From: a virus
Strand: one strand, 5' to 3'
Length of the DNA: 28,736 nt
Virus record (IMG/VR): IMGVR_UViG_3300047994_000204
Span: 1 to 28,736 of that record
Shown: piece by piece, positions 15,460 through 23,226 of the stretch
Layout: each line of letters opens with the position of its first letter
Numbering within the stretch: position 1 is the stretch's first letter
Translations under genes and position numbers: made by a program
Notes under the pieces: generated by a model
The model's database searches: none
The model's input: only the letters and a program-made list of their open reading frames with translations
Told to the model about the DNA's origin: nothing

Positions 15460-16179
15460 GTGGCAATAAAAGAACGACACCAAAATCCCACAATTGGCGA
15501 TACCATTAACCTGCGATTGTTCACTTATAACAGTAACAATCGCAGAGATGTCAAATCTATAGAAAAAATCGATATTTATACCCACGATGGCCACAATTTA
15601 AGACTTGTTCAAACAATAGATTCTACAAATGTAATAAAAGAATCAACAGGTCAATATTTGTTACAATTGGCTACAGAAGACCCTTTGTATACAATTGGAA
15701 ATTATAAAGATGTTTGGTCAATTGTATTTGAGGATAGCGATTCTGCTGTTGCTCAAATAGGAAATCATTTCAAAATATATTCAGATTTATGGTTCACGAC
15801 GCCAATTCCGCCAATTTATGACTTCAATTTTAATTTTAGACCGAATAAGTTTAGAAAAGGAAGCAAAAAGCATTTAATTATCCAGATTATTCCAAATGTA
15901 CCAAGAGGTTGTGAAATACTGCCATATTACGAAAATCTTGCAATAGTATCTGATTTAAGAGTATCTATAGAGTTGGTATGTGGGGATTGTGTTCCCGCAG
16001 AAAAAGACCTTCGCCTGATAGTTGACAAAGAATTAGTGAATTATCGGGAAAAGGGTTACGCATATTATTTCATCGATACAGAAGAATACGAAGAAGGCAT
16101 ATACGACATATGGTTTGAATTAGCTTTCGGAGAAAATGTCTTCATATCGGACAAAAACTCTTTCCAGGTACATAGTTAA
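15460..16179 (+). CDS. Beta-rich virion structural protein
   Basis: The protein has 239 residues from a GTG start, with AAGG about 9 bases upstream. Strand-rich repeats suggest two beta-sandwich domains. The first, residues 1-105, is marked by IGDTINLRLFTYN, IDIYTHDG and WSIVFEDSD. The second, about 130-235, is marked by KHLIIQIIPNVP, LRVSIELVCGD and YDIWFELAFGEN. No catalytic motif is seen. The gene sits between the baseplate and tube-like genes, so a baseplate or tail-tip component is likely. The start of the next gene is one base after its stop. Confidence 0.65.
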   Translation: MAIKERHQNPTIGDTINLRLFTYNSNNRRDVKSIEKIDIYTHDGHNLRLVQTIDSTNVIKESTGQYLLQLATEDPLYTIGNYKDVWSIVFEDSDSAVAQIGNHFKIYSDLWFTTPIPPIYDFNFNFRPNKFRKGSKKHLIIQIIPNVPRGCEILPYYENLAIVSDLRVSIELVCGDCVPAEKDLRLIVDKELVNYREKGYAYYFIDTEEYEEGIYDIWFELAFGENVFISDKNSFQVHS

Positions 16180-16180
16180 A

Positions 16181-16642
16181 ATGGCAGTATTCAATTTACC
16201 GGACGAACCAAACTCGCCGGCTGGCAAAGCTATTCAGAGAGCGAATGAACCCAAGAGCCTTGAAAGTAAAGCCATATCAAATAAATTCCTAATTGTATTC
16301 AAATCCAATGGACAATTAAGCAATACAGTTTCAAAAATACAAATGGACTTGTTAAAAAATGAACTAACATTCACAGCAACCGAAACTGGTGAATACAAAT
16401 GGATCGATTGGATCATGCATAGACCAAACAAAGAAATCGTCACTTTATATCTCATGGATGATGAGGGAAAACAAAATTGCAAGCTTAAAATTGAAGAAAT
16501 AGAAATAAAAGAGCATGAATGCCCTATTTCTAACGAAAACAACATATTTGGACTAGATGTCCCCAACAATCTAGAACATAAAATTAAAATCCAATTTAAC
16601 AAAATTGAAAGAATCAGCTCAGAAGAAGGGAGCAAAAGTTAA
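16181..16642 (+). CDS. Divergent tail-tube-like protein
   Basis: The protein has 153 residues from the ATG at 16181; an upstream in-frame start would overlap the previous gene and read as non-protein. Spacing and strand order resemble the gp19 family: a SNKFLIVFKS strand, a long helix-strand middle, EIVTLYLMDDEG where true tube proteins have LYDGCG, then KLKIEEIEIKEHECPIS, and a closing strand KIKIQFNKIERI. The Cys-Gly of the family motif is absent. It is probably a tail-tip or tube-initiator subunit of the same fold; homology is inferred from pattern only. Confidence 0.55.
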   Translation: MAVFNLPDEPNSPAGKAIQRANEPKSLESKAISNKFLIVFKSNGQLSNTVSKIQMDLLKNELTFTATETGEYKWIDWIMHRPNKEIVTLYLMDDEGKQNCKLKIEEIEIKEHECPISNENNIFGLDVPNNLEHKIKIQFNKIERISSEEGSKS

Positions 16643-16656
16643 ATTTTAGGAGTAGT

Positions 16657-17115
16657 TTGAAAATAGCACATGATATGGGATTTCCAGAAAAATTAAAGGG
16701 ACCAGCCGCCGTATTCCCGAGAGCTTATCGTTTCTTGTTTATTCCATTTAAAAATGCAGAAATAAAATCATTTGTTCAAAACTTATCAATTGATTTTATC
16801 AAAAAAGAAATAAAAATATCCGTTATGGAATTGGCTCCAGACTTGGATGCCCAAAAATGGGTTTTCCAAATAATAAATGAAAATTACACTGATGAATATA
16901 AATTGATCGCCTTAGACGGATGCGGCCACGAACTCTATTCATCAAAATTCAAAGACGCAAAAGCAATCGGTCATGAGGTACGATATGACTACAGTTCGTC
17001 TGATGTAGTATCGCACAATGTCACCTTAAAGTACGAAACAATGGAAAAGGTCGAAGAAACCTCTTCTCGCAACGAAAACCATTGGCTCAGTCGTCGGTCG
17101 CAATCCAAACAGTAA
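16657..17115 (+). CDS. Third tail-tube-family protein, TTG start
   Basis: The protein has 152 residues. AGGAG lies four bases before a TTG, and the next ATG (16675) is too far from any ribosome site, so TTG is the better start. The tube-family C-terminus is recognisable: LIALDGCGHELYSSKF near residue 90, a HEVRYDYSSSDVVSHNVTLKYE stretch near residue 110. It lacks the inserted loop of the main tube protein. It ends in a Ser/Arg-rich tail. It could be a baseplate-proximal ring such as T4 gp54. The rare start codon suggests low expression. Confidence 0.7.
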   Translation: MKIAHDMGFPEKLKGPAAVFPRAYRFLFIPFKNAEIKSFVQNLSIDFIKKEIKISVMELAPDLDAQKWVFQIINENYTDEYKLIALDGCGHELYSSKFKDAKAIGHEVRYDYSSSDVVSHNVTLKYETMEKVEETSSRNENHWLSRRSQSKQ

Positions 17116-17143
17116 TTTCTAACGACAAATCTGTATACCCAAA

Positions 17144-17182
17144 TTAGCCACAAGTTCCATCACAACATGAACTTGTGGCTAA
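17144..17182. terminator. Long hairpin ending the tail module
   Basis: A perfect 14-base stem (TTAGCCACAAGTTC with GAACTTGTGGCTAA) has an 11-base loop. The plus-strand side is not followed by a strong T run, so termination may be weak or the hairpin may mainly stabilise the mRNA end. It lies at the boundary between tail genes and the accessory region. Confidence 0.5.
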
Positions 17183-17232
17183 TCTGTTGATGGACACAAT
17201 TTGATCCATTTGCTGGAATCCTCCGATTCTGT

Positions 17233-17261
17233 TTTACAGTCAGGAAATTTCGGGGTAAGAT
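17233..17261 (+). promoter_or_regulatory. Sigma70-like promoter for ParB-like gene
   Basis: TTTACA, 17 bases, TAAGAT. It belongs to the family of promoters in this region, but its -10 extension reads CGGGG instead of CGTGG. It sits about 43 bases before the ATG at 17304. Confidence 0.6.
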
Positions 17262-17303
17262 TTGTTGTCGGCACTTACCTCGCAAAAGGCCAGGGGTGCA
17301 AAA

Positions 17304-18515
17304 ATGGGATCAAAACGAGCAATTCGGAAGCGACAAGAAAGACTGGCACGTCAGAAGAACCTCGAAACTGGAGGATTTGAACTCATGGCAGAGAAAAACA
17401 AGTTGTTTGGGGGTATTGGTCGTACAACGGTTGCGGACCTGATCGTTGCCCGAACACGCTACCTCAACGACAAACCGGCGATTCAAGTGGCACAACCCTC
17501 GACGCCACTGAAAAAGCTCGAAAACACATCGGCTGTACCGGTTGCACCAGACAAGGCCAAGACGCAAGACCCGTTCATTGCGAGTGACCGTCACAAAGAA
17601 ATGATCTTCAAGGAAGCAAAGGAAAACCGTGACTTCTACTTGAAAAAGCAGAAGGAAGACGGTGGGAAGCTTCCGTGGTTTCGTTACATTCGGAAAGAAA
17701 GCCAATACTCCGAATTCGTCATGCTCAGCACAGAGATGGCCAGGAGCCTTCTGGAAGCCATCTGGCAAGAGCAAGATGGCAATCGCAAGCTCAAGATTTG
17801 GCTAAAAGACGCCTACAAGCGTGATATTGATAATGATCGATGGATTCCTTCAGATGAAGCCATCGGAATTGATTACAACGGCGTTGTCTATAACGGTCGC
17901 CACCGAATGACCGCTCTTGTCGAATCCGGCAAAGAATGGCCATTCTATATGACCTTCAACTGTCTGGAAGAAGCAAAGTTCACGGTCGATTCTGGTGCTA
18001 AGCGCAACGCTTCTGAGAAGTTGCGGCTCGTGATCGACACGAAGCTGGGGAATCGAACGACGGGATTCTGTAAAGCCATTATGAAGGGCTTGCAAAGCAA
18101 GGCTCGGTATACTGAAACCGAGATTGCCGAGTTTGCCCACAAATGGCAGACTTTGGTTGCCTGGATGAGTGAACATCTGCCTTCGGCCCGAGCCGAAGTG
18201 CAAGCAGCCGTCGCAAAGGCATATCTCTGGTACGGTCCAGAGAAGATTGAACCCTTTGCTGAACGGCTCCGTGAAGTCAAGTTCGTTGAAGACGGCGATC
18301 CAGCCCGAGCGCTGTATTTGGCCTTGACGAAAGCCAAGATCAATCGTATCAATGTTGCTTTGGTTGCTTATAAAAAGACGCTTTCGAGCATCGAAGCGAC
18401 TATGAACGACAAGGCATTGGCTCGTTTGTATGAGCGAGATGAGGACATTTTCCAGTGGCAAGAGGGTTGGGAATTGCCACAAGGTTCATGGTGGGATTCT
18501 CAGAATAAGAATTAG
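17304..18515 (+). CDS. ParB/sulfiredoxin-fold protein with C-terminal helical domain
   Basis: The protein has 403 residues from the ATG at 17304 (AGGGG 7 bases upstream; an upstream TTG and the internal ATG at 17385 are alternatives). The N-terminal 80 residues are basic and probably disordered. At about 150-245 it matches the phage ParB-like family: LSTEMARSLLEAIWQE, then IGIDYNGVVYNGRHRMTALVESG at 188-210 with the signature N-G-R-H-R, then a FTVDSGAKRNASEKL stretch. A helical domain of about 150 residues follows, ending FQWQEGWELPQG. That domain recurs alone at 26109. The family may bind or cut DNA or bind nucleotides; the role in phage is unknown. A terminator and the next promoter follow. 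Confidence 0.68.
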   Translation: MGSKRAIRKRQERLARQKNLETGGFELMAEKNKLFGGIGRTTVADLIVARTRYLNDKPAIQVAQPSTPLKKLENTSAVPVAPDKAKTQDPFIASDRHKEMIFKEAKENRDFYLKKQKEDGGKLPWFRYIRKESQYSEFVMLSTEMARSLLEAIWQEQDGNRKLKIWLKDAYKRDIDNDRWIPSDEAIGIDYNGVVYNGRHRMTALVESGKEWPFYMTFNCLEEAKFTVDSGAKRNASEKLRLVIDTKLGNRTTGFCKAIMKGLQSKARYTETEIAEFAHKWQTLVAWMSEHLPSARAEVQAAVAKAYLWYGPEKIEPFAERLREVKFVEDGDPARALYLALTKAKINRINVALVAYKKTLSSIEATMNDKALARLYERDEDIFQWQEGWELPQGSWWDSQNKN

Positions 18516-18525
18516 AATTAACTCA

Positions 18526-18557
18526 ACAGACCCGGATATTTTCCGGGTCTGTTTTAT
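18526..18557 (+). terminator. Rho-independent terminator
   Basis: An 11-base stem (ACAGACCCGGA with TCCGGGTCTGT) with a 5-base loop is followed by a TTTATTT tract. It ends the ParB-like transcript eight bases before the next promoter. Confidence 0.88.
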
Positions 18558-18564
18558 TTCGGGC

Positions 18565-18594
18565 TTTACAGTTTGACTAAAAACGTGGTAGAAT
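18565..18594 (+). promoter_or_regulatory. Sigma70-like promoter for MoxR gene
   Basis: TTTACA, 18 bases, TAGAAT, with CGTGG directly before the -10. The same extension occurs in the promoters at 20264 and 23182. Confidence 0.75.
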
Positions 18595-18642
18595 CTTCTC
18601 AGACGCAACGAAGTATCGGTAATCGCAAGAGGAATGACGAAA

Positions 18643-20262
18643 ATGGCAGCAGCTTCCCATAACACCTTGGGTTCGACCAGCACCACCAAACTCGACTTTT
18701 GGGTCAAGCACAATAAGAACGTGCTTTTTGTTGGAAAGCATGGTGTTGGTAAGACAAGTATGGTAAAGCAAACATTTGATCGTCACAAGCTCAAGTGGCA
18801 ATATTTTTCGGCATCCACGATGGACCCGTGGGTGGACTTTGTGGGTGTGCCGAAGGAAAAGACCGATAACAAGGTGCCGGAACAATTCGAGATTATCAAG
18901 GAACTTGCCAATATTGAATTGCCCCTCGCTTACGAATGGGTGCAAAGCAATTGGAAAATGAACGAGGAAGCTGCAAAAAAGATCGTCTCTCATGCTTTGA
19001 ACCGCAAGCAAGGTTTAACATATCTCGACCTTGTTCGCCCCCAAACTTTCGCTGCTGGGGAAGTCGAAGCCTTGTTCTTCGATGAGTACAACCGTTCACC
19101 TAAGAAGGTGCGGAATGCCGTGATGGAATTGATTCAGTTCAAATCTATCAACGGGATGAAATTCCCTAACCTTCGCTTCGTTTGGGCGGCAATTAACCCT
19201 GATGATGACGAAAGTGAAACCTACGATGTTGAGCGGCTCGATCCGGCTCAAGCTGACCGGTATCATGTGACTACGCTTATTCCTTATAAGCCGAACGCAG
19301 AGTGGTTCCGCACTGAATATGGGCAGCGAGTTGCTGATGCAGCAATTCAGTGGTGGGAAGATTTGAATGACGAAGAAAAGAATCTCATTAGCCCTCGGCG
19401 GCTTCAATATGCTCTGGATATTTACCGTGAACGTGGCGATATGCGGGATATTCTCCCGTTTACCGTCAACGTCAGCAAGTTAAGCACGGCATTGAATACG
19501 GGTCCAATTACCGAAAAATTGGAAGCCCTGATGAACTCGAAGGATGTGACAGAAGCTCGCAATTTCCTTCAGAATGAGAATAACTACACTGCTGCCATGA
19601 AGTTTATTCCGAAGTCGGAAACTTTGACAGCGTACTTTATTCCGCTGCTGCCGAAAGAAAAAATGGCAGCACTGATGAACGATGATGATAAAACTTGTAG
19701 TTATATCATCAACAACACTGACAAAGTGCCAGTGTTCAAGGCGGTGTGCAAGGAAATTCTCAACGCCAAGACGAATGCTCGCTTGGAAAAGAAAATCCGC
19801 CGAGCCCTCACCGATAATCAAGAATTGGGGATGAAATTCAGCAGCGAAGGGGACTTAAATACTTCGCCGGCCGAATCGCATTTCAACAAAGCGAAAACTG
19901 GCTCCAAGAGTTGGACCGAAACCCTAACGGAGCTTAAAGCTGCTCCGCAAGATTCGGCTCAGCAACGGATTCAGGTTTACGAAAAGATTGCTTCTTCCAT
20001 CCCGGAGAAGCAAACGGCAGATGAGGCTTTACTGACACTGGAACTACTCAACACAGTATTCAGTGGAAATCAGTTTGCTTCAAGCATCGTGTCGAAACCG
20101 TTTGACAAACTGATGGGAATTGTCAACCACTGTGTTAGCGAAATTCATCGCAACACGGGTATGGATTGGTCAGGGATCATTAGTAAGCATGGTTCACGAT
20201 TCAAGGTGCTTCTTGAGAAGATTAAAGCGGGCGGGTTATTTTCCCACCTGCACACACCTTGA
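18643..20262 (+). CDS. MoxR-type AAA+ ATPase
   Basis: The protein has 539 residues. The AAA+ core is clear: Walker A GKHGVGKTS (31-39), Walker B ALFFDEYNR with D147-E148, sensor-1 WAAINPD near 181-187, and LDPAQADRYHV with the arginine that closes the MoxR-type site. ISPRRLQYALDIY serves as sensor-2. A C-terminal helical region of about 280 residues follows, without known motifs. MoxR ATPases remodel partner proteins, often with a VWA protein encoded next door, as is the case here. The GAGG site fits the ATG at 18643 (10 bases); the ATG at 18634 would leave one base. The gene has its own terminator-promoter before and after it, unlike a typical two-gene operon. Confidence 0.85.
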   Translation: MAAASHNTLGSTSTTKLDFWVKHNKNVLFVGKHGVGKTSMVKQTFDRHKLKWQYFSASTMDPWVDFVGVPKEKTDNKVPEQFEIIKELANIELPLAYEWVQSNWKMNEEAAKKIVSHALNRKQGLTYLDLVRPQTFAAGEVEALFFDEYNRSPKKVRNAVMELIQFKSINGMKFPNLRFVWAAINPDDDESETYDVERLDPAQADRYHVTTLIPYKPNAEWFRTEYGQRVADAAIQWWEDLNDEEKNLISPRRLQYALDIYRERGDMRDILPFTVNVSKLSTALNTGPITEKLEALMNSKDVTEARNFLQNENNYTAAMKFIPKSETLTAYFIPLLPKEKMAALMNDDDKTCSYIINNTDKVPVFKAVCKEILNAKTNARLEKKIRRALTDNQELGMKFSSEGDLNTSPAESHFNKAKTGSKSWTETLTELKAAPQDSAQQRIQVYEKIASSIPEKQTADEALLTLELLNTVFSGNQFASSIVSKPFDKLMGIVNHCVSEIHRNTGMDWSGIISKHGSRFKVLLEKIKAGGLFSHLHTP

Positions 20263-20263
20263 G

Positions 20264-20292
20264 TGTACAGTGAGCAAAAAACGTGGTATAAT
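20264..20292 (+). promoter_or_regulatory. Sigma70-like promoter for VWA gene
   Basis: TGTACA, 17 bases, a perfect TATAAT, with CGTGG before the -10. It starts one base after the MoxR stop codon. The -10 overlaps the left arm of the hairpin at 20291-20317. Confidence 0.82.
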
Positions 20293-20317
20293 GGGGTCAG
20301 CTAAGTGCCGACCCCAT
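20291..20317 (+). terminator. Hairpin overlapping the -10 box
   Basis: An 8-base stem (ATGGGGTC with GACCCCAT), 11-base loop, followed by TTTCC. Read-through from the MoxR gene would meet it as a terminator-like structure. Transcripts starting at the promoter would begin in or just after its left arm and so carry a 5' hairpin. Confidence 0.55.
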
Positions 20318-20337
20318 TTCCTTTATAAAGGCATAAA

Positions 20338-21726
20338 ATGGACGATACTCGTGGTGCGGCAAACGATGAAGCTCTCGGTGTTGCCGAAGATAATACTCTC
20401 GATGTAGCTTCGTCAGCTAAGCACAAAGTTCGCATTTCAAACGAAGAATGGTTTGAAATCAGCTTAGCGTTGGAACCTCACCACGCTGTTTTCTATAAAG
20501 TTTGGCAAATGGGGAAGCCTATTTTCAACGATCAAATTGAAACCGCTGCTGTTCAATTTGATGAAAATGGCGAGTTTATTTGGTTTCACTTCAACCCGCA
20601 TTTCTGGAAGCGGCTTCAATTCAAGGATAAGCTTTTTGTAATTTGCCATGAAGCACTGCATATCGTGCTGAATCACGGCGTAAGAACCCGTGATTGTGGA
20701 AGAAAGAATAGTCAAGCAGTCAATGTCGCACTAGACGTTGTTGTCAACCACACGTTGGTCAACAATTTTGGTTTCAATAAAGCCGAAATTGAAGGATGGC
20801 AGGACTATTGCTGGGTGGATACGGTTTTCAAGGATAAAAAACCTCTGCCGCCAGAAAATGAACAATATGAATTCTACTACAACCTTTTCGAGAAGGTTTA
20901 CGGCGACGGTGGTCCAGGCGATGGCGAGAATGGTGGTCCTGGGCTAGTGGACGACCACGAAATGATGGGAGAAGGTTCTGGAGATTGGAGCAAAGTAATC
21001 GATGAATTGAATGAAGGTCTTTCTCAAGAAGAGAAGGAATCACTCAAGTCAACGGTCAACAAACACTTTCAGCAACCGCCACCGAAAGACCCTAAAAAGA
21101 ACCAAAAAGCTGGGTCTGGTACGGGTGGACAATGGGTGTTTACTAACGTCGGGAGAGTCAAAAAGAAGCAAAAATGGGAAACCGTAATCAAAAAATGGAG
21201 TCGAAAGTATCTAATCGACAAAGATAAGGATATTGAACAGTGGGCAAGGGTAAATCGTCGCATGAATATGTTGCCTAGCAATATGTTCTTGCCGACCGAA
21301 ATGGAAGTTGAGGATGAAGATAAAGAAAAAACTCGCATTGACGTGTGGTTCTACTTAGACACGTCAGGTTCTTGTTGGGGACTCAAGGATCGATTCTTCG
21401 CTGCTGCTTTGAGTCTTCCAACGGAGAAATTCAATGTCCGGTTGTTCTGTTTCGACACCACAGTGCAAGAAACTACCCTTGAGAGTCGAAAAGTATACGG
21501 GGGTGGGGGCACAAGTTTTTCTATTCTGGAAGCTGAAATTCAGAAAGAAATAAACCAGGGGAAAATTACCAAATATCCAGAAGCAGTTTTCGTCATCACG
21601 GACGGATATGGCAATAATATCAAGCCAGAAAAACCAGAAAAATGGTACTGGTTTATTACGGAAGGTGGAGTGAAAAACTACATCGACCGCAACTGCAATT
21701 TTTACAATCTGAGCGAGTTTGAATAA
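20338..21726 (+). CDS. VWA protein with HEXXH metallopeptidase-like domain (DUF2201-type)
   Basis: The protein has 462 residues. The N-terminal half is a metallopeptidase-like domain: FVICHEALHIVLNHG places HEALH at 104-108, and a NVALDVVVNH helix about 25 residues later could give the third metal ligand. A Gly/Asp-rich and charged linker follows at about 195-290. The C-terminal half is a VWA domain with a complete metal-ion site: D341-T-S-G-S345, G388-GGG-T-S393, and T421-D-G423. VWA plus this peptidase-like domain next to a MoxR ATPase is a known bacterial pairing. The ATG has AAAGG at 6 bases. The protein is probably cytoplasmic; targets are unknown. Confidence 0.85.
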   Translation: MDDTRGAANDEALGVAEDNTLDVASSAKHKVRISNEEWFEISLALEPHHAVFYKVWQMGKPIFNDQIETAAVQFDENGEFIWFHFNPHFWKRLQFKDKLFVICHEALHIVLNHGVRTRDCGRKNSQAVNVALDVVVNHTLVNNFGFNKAEIEGWQDYCWVDTVFKDKKPLPPENEQYEFYYNLFEKVYGDGGPGDGENGGPGLVDDHEMMGEGSGDWSKVIDELNEGLSQEEKESLKSTVNKHFQQPPPKDPKKNQKAGSGTGGQWVFTNVGRVKKKQKWETVIKKWSRKYLIDKDKDIEQWARVNRRMNMLPSNMFLPTEMEVEDEDKEKTRIDVWFYLDTSGSCWGLKDRFFAAALSLPTEKFNVRLFCFDTTVQETTLESRKVYGGGGTSFSILEAEIQKEINQGKITKYPEAVFVITDGYGNNIKPEKPEKWYWFITEGGVKNYIDRNCNFYNLSEFE

Positions 21727-21727
21727 A

Positions 21728-23176
21728 ATGGATTTCACAATATTCGATCATCGTGAGCATATGACAGCGCTCACTTGGTTAGGACGAAAAGAATGGATGC
21801 TCTACCAAGATATTCCGGCTCAGCGTGCCATTAGCGCAAAACCTCGAAAACTAATCCTCAAGCCCAAGCAACCCATTCCGCTTGGGCCTGAATATCCAAT
21901 TGTCGTTAATGAGAAAGAGTTCAATCGACACCCTCCGGAAATGTGGAAGGTGTTGAAAGAAATCATTAACGTACTCGAATTCGACGTTGTAGGGACATTT
22001 TGGTATAATACTCTAGCTAAAGCATTAGCTGGTGGACCCAAAATCTTTCGCCCAACAGCGGCTCAGTGTGAGGCATTAGAACACGTTGAGGCTCGCTATT
22101 CTTTTAAAGACTACAAGCAACCTTTCCCTGTAATCACTTTGGAAATTCCAGAGGAATACCGGGCATTGCTCAACCAAAAATATGGAATTAAAGATTCTCC
22201 AAAGTACGTTCTCGTAAATCATGACGACACCAACAAATTCATCGCCGTCAGTGCTTTTTATAGCAAAAACAATATCATTTCGCACATTACGCCTGATCGA
22301 GAAGAATATTCAACAATTGAAGAGAACATAGTTCGCAACAGAGAACGTCGCCAGGACGATATTCGAGAAATTGATACTGGTCGTTTTGTGATGCCAGGAA
22401 ATCCTGAACTTCAGGGAAGCAGTGAAGGCGAATTTAATGCAGCAGAAAATGTCCAAAGGCTCGGTATCAATTTCGCAATGATGATGTCGCTCTACACAGT
22501 AAATGTGAACGGACCCCTTGATCCTAAAAACTACGAAATTTGGAAGAGGGAGTCAAGAGCAGTCCGTAGCGGTGGCATCCCTACAAACAGAGCTATTGAA
22601 GCACAGCAAAAACTCGCTGCTTCCATGCAATTGATTCAATTCGATCAAAAAGTTGAATTTTATGATGAAATTGAAGAACGGGTAGAAGTTGCACAAGGAA
22701 TAGATATGGAAAAATTGCACAAGTCACCACGCTCTCACTGGCGTCGTGGACATTTTGCTATGCAGCCATGCGGACTTGGCCGCAGAGAACGGAGAATGAT
22801 TTTTCGTAAACCTTCGCTGGTTAGAGCGAATTATTTCTTAGGGGATGTTAAAGACGCAAGCGTAACCTACACTATGCACCCTGGACGGGATAATCGTCAA
22901 CCGCCAAAACCAGAAACTCATACTCCAACACAGTTACCGCCGCCAAAACCAGAAACTCATACTCCAACACAGTTACCGCCGCCGGAACCAAAACTACAAG
23001 CCAACCAAAGAATTGAAGTGGTCCAAGCTGAAGATTGTCCTGTGCCTAACGGAACCCAAGGGGTGATTATCAAAGTAACTCAACTTGGATCAAACATGGT
23101 GCAGGTTGACGCAGTGACGGACGACGGAAAACGGTTTGCTCTGATTTCGCCACCAGATGAATTCAAAGCCATTTAA
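21728..23176 (+). CDS. AcrVA2-like protein with C-terminal KOW/SH3-like domain
   Basis: The protein has 482 residues, starting at the ATG at 21728, one base after the VWA stop. Residues 332-375 carry the signature I recall from the end of AcrVA2: S-P-R-S-H-W-RRGH (333-342), then a G-G repeat and a basic RRMIF-KPSLV stretch; AcrVA2 has KRPHIRRGHW in the same role. AcrVA2 lowers Cas12a by acting on its mRNA or nascent protein. Here an exact 39-base tandem repeat encodes two PPKPETHTPTQLP units (392-417), followed by a compact domain (VPNGTQGVIIKVTQ) that looks like KOW or SH3. The N-terminal 330 residues resemble the long variants of the family but are not diagnostic. Function in this phage is unknown. 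Confidence 0.65.
   Translation: MDFTIFDHREHMTALTWLGRKEWMLYQDIPAQRAISAKPRKLILKPKQPIPLGPEYPIVVNEKEFNRHPPEMWKVLKEIINVLEFDVVGTFWYNTLAKALAGGPKIFRPTAAQCEALEHVEARYSFKDYKQPFPVITLEIPEEYRALLNQKYGIKDSPKYVLVNHDDTNKFIAVSAFYSKNNIISHITPDREEYSTIEENIVRNRERRQDDIREIDTGRFVMPGNPELQGSSEGEFNAAENVQRLGINFAMMMSLYTVNVNGPLDPKNYEIWKRESRAVRSGGIPTNRAIEAQQKLAASMQLIQFDQKVEFYDEIEERVEVAQGIDMEKLHKSPRSHWRRGHFAMQPCGLGRRERRMIFRKPSLVRANYFLGDVKDASVTYTMHPGRDNRQPPKPETHTPTQLPPPKPETHTPTQLPPPEPKLQANQRIEVVQAEDCPVPNGTQGVIIKVTQLGSNMVQVDAVTDDGKRFALISPPDEFKAI
22901..22978 (+). repeat. 39-base exact tandem duplication in coding sequence
   Basis: Two identical 39-base copies (22901-22939 and 22940-22978) encode a Pro/Thr-rich linker of 13 residues each, with a partial third copy after. 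It keeps the frame and lengthens the linker between the AcrVA2-like and KOW-like parts. Perfect identity suggests recent duplication or slippage. Confidence 0.95.
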
Positions 23177-23181
23177 TTTGC

Positions 23182-23211
23182 TGTACAACTCAAACTCCCC
23201 CGTGGTATAAT
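23182..23211 (+). promoter_or_regulatory. Sigma70-like promoter for ART-HD operon
   Basis: TGTACA, 18 bases, a perfect TATAAT, with CGTGG before the -10. The -10 lies inside the loop of the hairpin at 23192-23226. Confidence 0.82.
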
Positions 23212-23226
23212 CTCTGCGGGGAGTTT
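23192..23226 (+). terminator. Hairpin terminator enclosing the -10 box
   Basis: A 9-base stem (AAACTCCCC with GGGGAGTTT), 17-base loop, and a T after it. The loop contains CGTGGTATAAT. It ends the AcrVA2-like transcript and at the same time carries the promoter of the next operon. Confidence 0.6.

Noticed and set aside
16136-16180. Upstream start for the tube-like gene at 16181
   Set aside because: It overlaps the previous gene, and the ATG right after the stop codon is the natural start.
17304-18515. Reading the ParB-like protein as a plasmid partition protein
   Set aside because: Only the N-G-R-H-R nucleotide-binding-like core matches; no helix-turn-helix or partner ParA gene is nearby.
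22000-22015. TTGGTATAAT inside the AcrVA2-like gene
   Set aside because: It lies within coding sequence, lacks the CGTGG extension and has no convincing -35 at the right distance.
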